Positions 5,263 to 11,049 of a stretch of 11,049 nt of DNA are shown here, piece by piece (within the stretch, counting starts at the first letter, position 1; every line of letters starts with the position of its first letter). The stretch comes from CAZAGT01 sp964484515 (lineage in GTDB: Bacteria; Desulfobacterota; DSM-4660; Desulfatiglandales; HGW-15). The notes under the pieces are model-generated. The model did no database searches, was not told where the DNA came from, and saw only the letters and a list, made by a program, of their open reading frames with translations. The stretch spans positions 1-11,049 of the forward strand of contig CAZAGT010000163.1 of NCBI GenBank assembly GCA_964484515.1, read 5' to 3'. The position numbers were made by a program, and so were the translations under genes.

Positions 5263-8232
5263 TCACTCCCCCGCATCCTGCCAAATAGACAACCGTTTCA
5301 GTTGCTTTTCCAATCCAATAAGACCCAACTTCAACTCAACCCGCTGCTGCAAAATGGGATCGCCTTCATCGAGGATCTGGGCCAGCAAAGGTTCGGCCTT
5401 GGCCTCTTCGCCAATTTCCAGATAAGACATGGCCAAACGGAATTGTGTATCCCAGTATCCTTCTCTGGTGTTCCCGTAACCCAAATCGAGTCCCTTCTGG
5501 TATGACGTGATGGCCTGCAGATGCCGACCATCGTCTTGATACGTATGGCCGAGTTCGACCAAGGCGTCCTGAAGCAGCACCTTGGCCTCCTTATCCTTTT
5601 CGACAAGGGCGATGCATCGATTCAAGGACTCCTTGGCCCGTTCATGGTTCTTTTCTTTGTGCAAAATGGTCCCCATGACGTAATACGCCTCAGCGATTTC
5701 TCTATCTTTCAGGACCCGCTCACCCTTCACGACATCTTCATAAAGCCTGCGAGCCTTCTTCGATTTGCCCATCTGTTGGTACACATCCGCCAGCATCATC
5801 TTCATTCTTTCTCGATCGCTAGCGATCAGGTCCAGTTCTTTGCTCCCTTTCAACACACTCACGGCCTTCTCTTGTTGCTCTTCTTCAATATAGCTTCCAG
5901 CCAGGCCGAGAAAGTATGCGCCCTTGGAAGGCAAGCTCAGATCGTAAGGCTTTATCTGCAAATAGACGGGTATCGCTTCATGGTGTCGCTCAAGCGATGA
6001 AAATGCCTGGGCTACCAGAAGCAGGACTTCGGGATCGATCTCGGCGACTGACCCTGCCCCTTTGGATCGATACAGGCCGAGGAGGACGTCGTATTCGCGA
6101 GAGCGAAAGAGCCGCTTCGTTTCATGTTCAAAGGCCCTTATGAAAAGTTTCTTTGCTTCCCGCTGTATATCTCTCGGCGCGGTCTTGCCGATCAGCTTCT
6201 CTGAAGCTTCCATAGCACCTGAGAACTGTTTGCCCCGGTACAGTCTTTGGGCCATGGCCAAAAGGGCAAGATCTCCAAGGGGCTTGTTGATATGGCCTTT
6301 GTGTACGTCTTGGTAGATCGTGACGCCGCTCGTATAATTGGCCAAACGTAACTTGGCAATCGCTGCCCCTTCGGTTTCCGGATAGGTCTCGATCGCTGTG
6401 CGGTAGAATCTTTCAGCCTCCCTTTCCAGCGCCTGATGATGGTAGGTATCCCCGATGTGACATAGCAATAGATCCTGTGACTCGGGTTGACGGCCAATAT
6501 TTAAGGCCTCAAAGTAGTCATCGCGGGCTGCGATATAGTCTTGCAAATAGAAATGGTTGCGCGCACGCATGAATAGGAAAGCAGGATGCTCCAAGTAAAA
6601 GTCCGGGGCCGACGTTGCGACCTGCGCTAATCTCTTTTCAGCCTCTTGATAGCTTCCGACACTGTGCAGGTAGTTCGCTATCCAGAAGTTCGCCTCCGCC
6701 TCAAAACCCGAATCAGGATAGTGATCGAGAATGCTCTGAAAATCGTCAATCGCCTTTTCGATGTGATTCAATTTGAGATGGATTTTGCCCCGTTCCAGAT
6801 AGGCCCGCGGTACATGATCGCCACTCTTGTGCTTGGCCAAAAGCAAGTTCAAGTGACCTAGTGCCGCCGAATCATCGCCGTTGAGGGACGTCGCTTGAGC
6901 CATTTTGATGAATGCCCGCGGGACTTCGGGTGATTTCCCATAACGGGCAATCGCGCGCTGGTAGTTCTCGGCGACCTTGGGGAAGGCATTCCGCCGGCCG
7001 CTCTGCAAGAGGCGAAATTGGAGATCACCGCTCAAAAAGGCGAGCTTTTCGCCCAAAGTGGAGTCTGGAAAATGCGTCAGGAATTGTTCGGTCAACCGTG
7101 CCCCCTTCTCCCAATCGGACAGCTCAAAGGCCTCGACAATGCGACCGAAGGCGAGGGCCTCCTCCGGACGCAATGTTTCAACGGGTGTATTCAGTGAGAA
7201 GCGGGCCGGCAGATAGGCATTGAGCTTTGGCTTGAGTACGAGACGGACCTCTTGGTCGAAACCAGGCCTACCGCCGAGGTCGTTGCTGACAACCAAAGAA
7301 GATCCCGGTCTCTCCGGAATCTTCTTCTTGACAAAGTATCCGAGCGCCTCCTCGGAAGCGGTGGAGGGACGATCCGAGTTGGTGATACGCTTGGTGACAC
7401 CCCCTGTAAGCGTGCCGGTGCGATTCTCCTCTGGGGCCCGGGCTTGGGGAAGGGGCGGCAAGACACAGGGACTGGTCCTGGCCCGCTCGTCCTCCAGATC
7501 TACGACGAAGCGGTTAGACGCTTCCAGCCACATGACTCTCGCGCAGGCTAAACGGGATTCATGTCCGATACGTAAACGCACCTGATCTTGGTCCTGCTTC
7601 AAACGTACCTCTTTGAGGCTCTTCAAAGGGCCATAGACCTTACGGTGTAGATTCGCTGCGCTCGCTTTCAACTTCAGGCCCGCGGACTCATCCGTGACGA
7701 TACCCAACTCCCACTCAGGACTTTGGTCCATGTCGAACACGATCCTTGTGCCCGAATCCAGGGCTCCGAGTCGTAGCTTTTTGAGACGGTTGACTCGTTT
7801 CGCTGTGGCTCCCGCGGCGAGCCCCGCGCTCGATAACCGGATCTCGACCTGGAGGACCTTTTCCTGTGAACGCCAAAAGCTCCGAATGTCCTGGAGCCTA
7901 CCATTCAAGCCAAGATCGAAGCGGACTTGCCCCGATGCGGGGTCCTCGCTGGCGCTCAGTTGCTGACCATATGCCTCTATACTTTGCCCCAACTCGGGGG
8001 TTTTTGCGGCGTTAAAAAGGGTCAGACGGAGTCGACGCCAATCACGTGAGGCGAGGCTGTACCGCGGCCTTTGATCAAGCATGAGTGCCAAGGTGATACG
8101 ACTGTCCTCCTGGAGCAGTCTTACGCTCCGAACCCTGTTGGCGAACCCCGAATCAGAGGCCATCGCCAAAACAGGCAATAGGAGGCAGCCGGTCAGAGTA
8201 TGTTTGATCAATGCCCTCGAATGTCTATTCAT
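5263..8232 (-). CDS. Exported TPR-repeat protein with AMIN-like N-terminal modules
   Basis: This is a large protein of unknown specific role, 989 residues from the ATG at 8232. That start gives a good signal peptide: MNRHSRALIK, a hydrophobic stretch TGCLLLPVLAMA, then SDSG. An in-frame ATG at 8262 would add ten polar residues; neither start has a clear ribosome site. Numbered from the 8262 start, residues about 40-145 and 158-258 are two beta-rich modules resembling AMIN-type envelope domains. A polar linker (260-345) follows, and from about 365 to 990 there are many helix-turn-helix repeats of TPR type, for example RAYLERGKIHLKLNHIEKAI near 486-505 and YVMGTILHKEKNHERAKESL near 861-880. The C-terminus lacks a membrane anchor. 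It is co-transcribed with the sigma-54 regulator 8 bases downstream. A scaffold in the periplasm, perhaps peptidoglycan- or motor-associated, is inferred from domains and neighbours only. Confidence 0.85.
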   Translation of the reverse strand: MNRHSRALIKHTLTGCLLLPVLAMASDSGFANRVRSVRLLQEDSRITLALMLDQRPRYSLASRDWRRLRLTLFNAAKTPELGQSIEAYGQQLSASEDPASGQVRFDLGLNGRLQDIRSFWRSQEKVLQVEIRLSSAGLAAGATAKRVNRLKKLRLGALDSGTRIVFDMDQSPEWELGIVTDESAGLKLKASAANLHRKVYGPLKSLKEVRLKQDQDQVRLRIGHESRLACARVMWLEASNRFVVDLEDERARTSPCVLPPLPQARAPEENRTGTLTGGVTKRITNSDRPSTASEEALGYFVKKKIPERPGSSLVVSNDLGGRPGFDQEVRLVLKPKLNAYLPARFSLNTPVETLRPEEALAFGRIVEAFELSDWEKGARLTEQFLTHFPDSTLGEKLAFLSGDLQFRLLQSGRRNAFPKVAENYQRAIARYGKSPEVPRAFIKMAQATSLNGDDSAALGHLNLLLAKHKSGDHVPRAYLERGKIHLKLNHIEKAIDDFQSILDHYPDSGFEAEANFWIANYLHSVGSYQEAEKRLAQVATSAPDFYLEHPAFLFMRARNHFYLQDYIAARDDYFEALNIGRQPESQDLLLCHIGDTYHHQALEREAERFYRTAIETYPETEGAAIAKLRLANYTSGVTIYQDVHKGHINKPLGDLALLAMAQRLYRGKQFSGAMEASEKLIGKTAPRDIQREAKKLFIRAFEHETKRLFRSREYDVLLGLYRSKGAGSVAEIDPEVLLLVAQAFSSLERHHEAIPVYLQIKPYDLSLPSKGAYFLGLAGSYIEEEQQEKAVSVLKGSKELDLIASDRERMKMMLADVYQQMGKSKKARRLYEDVVKGERVLKDREIAEAYYVMGTILHKEKNHERAKESLNRCIALVEKDKEAKVLLQDALVELGHTYQDDGRHLQAITSYQKGLDLGYGNTREGYWDTQFRLAMSYLEIGEEAKAEPLLAQILDEGDPILQQRVELKLGLIGLEKQLKRLSIWQDAGE

Positions 8233-8269
8233 GCTGCTTGTCTGTGGTGAGTTCTCTTCCATCCTTGTG

Positions 8270-8398
8270 CTGAGGCTGTCGGAAAACGCCCATCTGCTGC
8301 GTTATCGTCATCCCTCGTCACTGCGGCGTACTTAAGTGTACGCCTCATTCCTCGGAATTTAGGATGCCTTACATCTAGGCATTTTCCATCAGCCTCAG
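8270..8398. repeat. 129-base imperfect palindromic element
   Basis: The outer arms 8270-8290 and 8378-8398 are inverted repeats (CTGAGGCTG against CAGCCTCAG, with 18 of 21 positions matching overall). The centre is a perfect 7-base hairpin, GGCGTAC-TTAAGT-GTACGCC (8325-8344). Both pairs share the same midpoint, so the whole element can fold into one long interrupted hairpin. Arm sequence is echoed again at 8407-8420, the inverse of 8275-8288 with about two mismatches. It looks like a miniature or REP-like repeat, judging by architecture. It sits immediately upstream of the TPR gene start, within or replacing its promoter region. Confidence 0.7.
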
Positions 8399-8439
8399 AG
8401 ATAAAAGGTTTTTCGACAGCTTCGCTCAAAGCTCGCATC

Positions 8440-8552
8440 AAACTTCATGAAATGAGGCATGTGATACCTTACCCCACAGATGTCGACGAATTTCAAAATG
8501 CCAAATTCAAGTACCAACGTCATAAAGTTTCGCGGTCGATCAACCTGGCCGC
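8440..8552 (+). repeat. Dispersed mosaic repeat, copy 2
   Basis: The left part (8440-8471) matches 3772-3803 at 28 of 32 positions in the same orientation. The right part (8487-8552), read as its reverse complement, matches 10870-10935 at about 52 of 66 positions. The unit is also bounded by an inverted repeat, AAACTTCATGA at 8440-8450 against TCATAAAGTTT at 8520-8530. It contains no credible gene; the open frames across it are short and lack ribosome sites. Confidence 0.7.
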
Positions 8553-9155
8553 ATTCCCGAGGCCGGTAAACCCCTTGCGGCAAGCGGCGGGGCTGACTAT
8601 TGACGGCGTATCGTTGACTCTTCCCTGATTGTGTCTAGGCGCAATGAGGGTCAGGGACCTTGAACCTAAGTGCGACGGTGCAATGATGCATTCTCGAAAA
8701 GGCTCTCGGCATCCCCGCTTTCCCGATTGCCTGCCTTCCTCACACGCCTCTTTTAGTTATGCCCCATTATAGCCGGCTCGTAGAGCGCACATGGACTTCT
8801 TGTAGAATCACAGTGCATCCCCCTATCCATTTGCTGTAATACGTCGTCTAGGATTGGCTCTCACTCTGCTATCTTGGGTTGTATGGATGTGTACACATGT
8901 CCTCGCACGATCATTTCGCGTCCCAACTCTTAGGAACACGGACCGCACGGAGTCCCGCATTCATAAAGCACATCCTGTGCCATGGGGTCGCTCATGTCGC
9001 TTCATCTCCGGAAAGGAGGCAACACGTTTGACGGACTGAACATGACATCGACGTGGGCACCCCCTTCGGTCGCGCGGAGACGCATTGTCGCTTCGTTAGA
9101 CGTCATTTTTTTGACTGTAATGGGGCCCCCGGAATATGGTGACGGTTCTTTCACT
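8553..9155. other. Intergenic stretch without a convincing gene
   Basis: About 600 bases separate the divergent TPR and chaperone genes. Visible elements are an inverted repeat TCCCTGA/TCAGGGA (8622-8628 and 8651-8657) whose half-sites resemble those of the flgB-promoter palindromes; a perfect 12-base palindrome ATGTGTACACAT (8887-8898); and a small hairpin GCACA-TCC-TGTGC near 8968-8980. A 68-codon minus-strand frame (9002-9208) and a 21-codon Cys-containing frame (8930-8995, minus) are open but weakly supported. No tRNA, rRNA, riboswitch or CRISPR structure was recognised. Confidence 0.5.
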
Positions 9156-9171
9156 TGGCACTTAAATTGCT
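9156..9171 (+). promoter_or_regulatory. Sigma-54 (-24/-12) promoter for the FliT/FlgN-like gene
   Basis: TGGCACTTAAATTGCT matches the RpoN consensus TGGCAC-N5-TTGCW at every conserved position, with GG and GC 10 bases apart. The start would be near 9182-9183, about 25 bases before the ATG at 9207, leaving room for the AAAGGAG ribosome site. With the flgB promoter, this makes two sigma-54 sites flanking a sigma-54 activator gene. Confidence 0.88.
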
Positions 9172-9206
9172 GCAGTTCAAGATGACGAAAGGAGTGCTTA
9201 AAGGAC

Positions 9207-9629
9207 ATGAAAAAGCCGCCGTGGTTGGCAAGAAGTCTCGATTTATTCCGAAAGATGAGAGTGCTTGCCGAAAAACAAAGAGGGCTCGCCGTGAATCAGG
9301 AAGGATTCGAGCTATCAAGCTTTCTTGATCTAGTGGCCCAGAGGGAACATCTCCAGAAGGAAATCGCCGCCGAAACGGCGAAACCTCTGGCACTTGCGGG
9401 TCACGAGAACAAATCGGCGACGAGGACAAAAGGGGTCACCTTGGCCCCGGAAATCGCTGAGGCTATCCGTTCCATCAAAGAGGTAGACCGTGAGGTCGAG
9501 GAATTCCTCTCGAAAAGGCGCGAAGCCCTCTATCTTGAGATAAAGAACATCCGCCAGGGACGAAGCGCGATCCGCGGATATAGAGCCAAGACCTCAAAAC
9601 CGCCCCGTTTCATTGACAAAGAGGGCTGA
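9207..9629 (+). CDS. FliT/FlgN-like flagellar export chaperone (probable)
   Basis: A small helical protein of 140 residues. It has the layout of FliT/FlgN-type chaperones, which hold filament-cap or hook-associated proteins for export. An N-terminal helix (about 8-30) precedes a 'FLDLVAQREHLQKEI' helix (39-53). A polar insertion (57-78) follows, then a long helix whose end IKNIRQGRSAIRGY (112-125) matches the basic Gly-Arg-x-hydrophobic-x-Gly-Tyr ending common in the family. The tail from 126 is basic and polar. AAAGGAG at 9188-9194, 12 bases upstream, serves the ATG; AAGGA immediately before the ATG is too close. The perfect sigma-54 promoter supports a flagellar role. It stands apart from fliD or fliS, which are not in the window. 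It could instead be an unrelated coiled-coil protein; its exact partner cannot be told from sequence. Confidence 0.68.
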   Translation: MKKPPWLARSLDLFRKMRVLAEKQRGLAVNQEGFELSSFLDLVAQREHLQKEIAAETAKPLALAGHENKSATRTKGVTLAPEIAEAIRSIKEVDREVEEFLSKRREALYLEIKNIRQGRSAIRGYRAKTSKPPRFIDKEG

Positions 9630-9777
9630 CCCTGCAATACGAACGGCCAACCGCTTCGTTACCTACGCTGCGCAAGCTGAACACGTCGTCTTCCGATCGA
9701 TGCCCGCCACACCAGACCGTTCATCCACCCGCACGCCATCCTCGCTACGCCCTTCCCAACCCGGGTATTTGCGTGTA

Positions 9778-9786
9778 TGCTAAAAT
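9778..9786 (+). promoter_or_regulatory. Possible extended -10 promoter for the rhomboid gene
   Basis: TGCTAAAAT has the TGn extension and a good -10 hexamer, TAAAAT, for the housekeeping sigma factor. At the expected -35 position there is no recognisable hexamer. Transcription would begin near 9793, about 75 bases before the rhomboid ATG. It lies in the 238-base gap 9630-9867, in which no clear terminator or other element was seen. Confidence 0.35.
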
Positions 9787-9867
9787 CCGGTACATGAATA
9801 AGGGTTCCGCTGAAAAGGTTTGAGGCCTAATCCGTCTGCTCCCGGGGACTTATCTCTCGGAGAAAGC

Positions 9868-10839
9868 ATGATTCCGCTGCGTGACACAATCCAATCGAAG
9901 AGCTATCCGGTCGTCAACACCTTCATCATCGCCCTCAATACGTGCGTCTTTCTTCTGGAGCTGAGCCAGGGAGCACGGCTCAACGAATTCGTTTTCACCT
10001 ATGGGCTCGTCCCAGCCCGTTATTCGATGCCGCAGATCAGCGCCTATTTCAGTACGAGCCAACAGATCGTTGCCCTCTTCACCTTTATGTTCCTCCATGG
10101 TGGCTTTTGGCACCTGTTGGGGAACATGTGGTCGCTTTATATCTTCGGCGACAACGTCGAAGACCGGCTTGGACCTCTGAGATACCTCCTATTCTATCTC
10201 CTGTGCGGTCTCGCCTCGGGCCTCTTCCATCTCATCATCAATTGGGATTCACGTGTTCCTACGATCGGTGCCAGCGGAGCCATTGCCGGGGTTATGGGGG
10301 CCTACCTCATCCTGTTTCCCAAATCCCGAATCCTCACCCTCATTCCGATCTTCTTCTTGCCTTATTTCATAGAGATCCCGGCCTATTTCTTCCTGGCGGT
10401 TTGGTTCTTGATCCAATTTATCAGCGCCGCGGGCGGCTCAGCTCAAGGCGGCGGGGTCGCCTGGTGGGCGCATATCGGCGGCTTCATATTTGGCATTATC
10501 TGCTTGAAGGCATTCATGAAGCTTCCTCAGATCGGCATCTCGAACAAGCTCCGCTCTGCTATGCCTAGTGGAAAGACCCATCGCCTTCAGGTCTTGCGCA
10601 CCGTCGACTCGGTCGACGACCCCCACCTTTATGGAACCCTTACGATCTCGGCCGACGAAGCGAGGCGCGGGACCCGCAAGCTGATTCGGGTTCCGTGGGG
10701 TATTCACAAACGTCTTCTCAGGGTCACGGTGCCCGGCGGCGTAAAGGACGGGACCGTATTAAGGCTCGCGGGGATGGGCAAACCGATCGGAAACGGCGGA
10801 GCCGGCGATTTCATGCTGACGGTCTCAATTCATTCGTAG
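9868..10839 (+). CDS. Rhomboid intramembrane serine protease with C-terminal DnaJ_C-like domain
   Basis: Rhomboids cut transmembrane proteins inside the lipid bilayer. The 323-residue product starts at ATG 9868 (MIPLRDTI, the usual opening of this branch), with GGAG five bases upstream; the upstream TTG frame extension has no family match. Six hydrophobic segments fall between about 15 and 215. Catalytic features are HGGFWHLLGN (77-86, with His82 and Asn86 at the oxyanion positions), nucleophile Ser136 in GASG (134-137) and His202 in AHIGG. After a polar linker (about 220-252), residues 253-323 read like the DnaJ C-terminal substrate-binding fold: GTLTISADEARRGT, a basic strand, then VPGGVKDGTVLRLAG (288-302) and GDFMLTVSI near the end. 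The J domain and zinc fingers are absent. The protease assignment is firm; the DnaJ_C match is by pattern. Substrates are unknown. It does not overlap the chaperone gene and may be transcribed separately. Confidence 0.93.
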   Translation: MIPLRDTIQSKSYPVVNTFIIALNTCVFLLELSQGARLNEFVFTYGLVPARYSMPQISAYFSTSQQIVALFTFMFLHGGFWHLLGNMWSLYIFGDNVEDRLGPLRYLLFYLLCGLASGLFHLIINWDSRVPTIGASGAIAGVMGAYLILFPKSRILTLIPIFFLPYFIEIPAYFFLAVWFLIQFISAAGGSAQGGGVAWWAHIGGFIFGIICLKAFMKLPQIGISNKLRSAMPSGKTHRLQVLRTVDSVDDPHLYGTLTISADEARRGTRKLIRVPWGIHKRLLRVTVPGGVKDGTVLRLAGMGKPIGNGGAGDFMLTVSIHS

Positions 10840-10869
10840 TTACATGTCAGCGCCGCCTGTTGCCTCAAA

Positions 10870-10935
10870 GCGGCCAGGTTCATCGCCTGGGAAACTTCAT
10901 GAAGTGGGTACCCGAACTTGACATTTTAAGATTCT
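10870..10935 (+). repeat. Dispersed mosaic repeat, copy 3, left part
   Basis: These 66 bases match the reverse complement of 8487-8552 at about 52 positions, including GCGGCCAGGTT and CATTTT blocks. They include GAAACTTCATGAA (10891-10903), the core shared by all three repeat sites in the window. It begins 30 bases after the rhomboid stop. Confidence 0.7.
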
Positions 10936-10974
10936 GTAAGATCTTAGATTTTGAAACGTTTTTTCACTTGGTCC

Positions 10975-11046
10975 GTCCGGTCATGAGGGTCTCCTTTCAA
11001 AAACGAGGAATTGAGTGCGAGGTCTCGGTGTAAGGCGCTACCCGAG
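10975..11046 (+). repeat. 72-base dispersed repeat, copy 2 (matches 3806-3877)
   Basis: Ungapped match to 3806-3877 at 61 of 72 positions. Read on the minus strand it carries AAAGGAGACCCTC directly before an ATG, a well-formed ribosome site, with the frame closing after six codons. It reaches the right edge of the window, so any continuation is unseen. The stretch 10936-10974 between the two parts is AT-rich and contains the palindrome TAAGATCTTA. Confidence 0.8.
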
Positions 11047-11049
11047 GCG

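Noticed and set aside
8395..8583. Minus-strand 62-codon frame
   Set aside because: It is a reading of the mosaic repeat; similarity to a plus-strand frame near 10870 follows from the inverted repeat copies.
8814..8829. Sigma-54-like site on the minus strand, upstream of the TPR gene
   Set aside because: GG and GC are 10 bases apart, but the rest (TGGATA and ATGCA) departs from consensus, and it is over 550 bases from the TPR start with a palindromic element and a repeat in between.
8930..8995. Minus-strand 21-codon frame ending in CGTPCGPCS with a GGAG upstream
   Set aside because: The Cys spacing is intriguing, but the frame is too short and isolated to support as a gene without homologs.
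8854..9185. Plus-strand frames in the intergenic region
   Set aside because: No ribosome sites, no recognisable pattern, and they run across the sigma-54 promoter.
9630..9700. Terminator after the chaperone gene
   Set aside because: No GC-rich stem followed by a T-run could be found.
9942..10568. Plus-strand 208-codon frame inside the rhomboid gene
   Set aside because: It is an alternative frame of the rhomboid coding sequence, which carries all the catalytic motifs.

Overview
The window reads as chromosomal DNA of a flagellated, sigma-54-using Gram-negative bacterium. It is moderately GC-rich and dense in genes, with several short dispersed repeats between them. The flgB-flgC-fliE-fliF-fliG order, the FlrC/FlbD-type regulator beside it, and the TPR protein with AMIN-like N-terminal modules suggest a Desulfobacterota, Nitrospirota or NC10-like lineage. 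That placement is an inference from gene style; no marker gene in the window settles it.

Minus strand, 8262 down to 1. A large exported TPR protein (about 8232-5263) is followed 8 bases later by a sigma-54 enhancer-binding regulator (5254-3869). After a 255-base gap comes the flagellar basal-body operon flgB-flgC-fliE-fliF-fliG; fliG runs off the left edge. The gap holds a good sigma-54 promoter for flgB (3650-3665, minus). Just upstream of that promoter lie two tandem palindromes spaced two helical turns apart. The gap also carries parts of a dispersed repeat, the last of which overlaps the regulator's stop codon.

Middle, 8263-9206. This is a 0.94-kb region without a convincing gene. It holds a 129-base imperfect palindrome just upstream of the TPR gene, a second mosaic repeat copy, and a near-perfect sigma-54 promoter (9156-9171, plus).

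Plus strand, 9207 to the end. The sigma-54 promoter drives a small FliT/FlgN-like export-chaperone candidate. It is followed by a rhomboid intramembrane protease that appears to carry a DnaJ C-terminal-like domain at its C-terminus. The window ends in another copy of the dispersed repeat.

Working model (inference). The regulator lacks the usual phosphorylation site in its receiver domain, and it and the upstream TPR protein are made together. The regulator would activate sigma-54 holoenzyme at flgB and at the chaperone gene, coordinating assembly of the MS ring, switch and proximal rod with later export. The rhomboid-DnaJ_C protein is probably unrelated to flagella but is the most unusual domain combination here.
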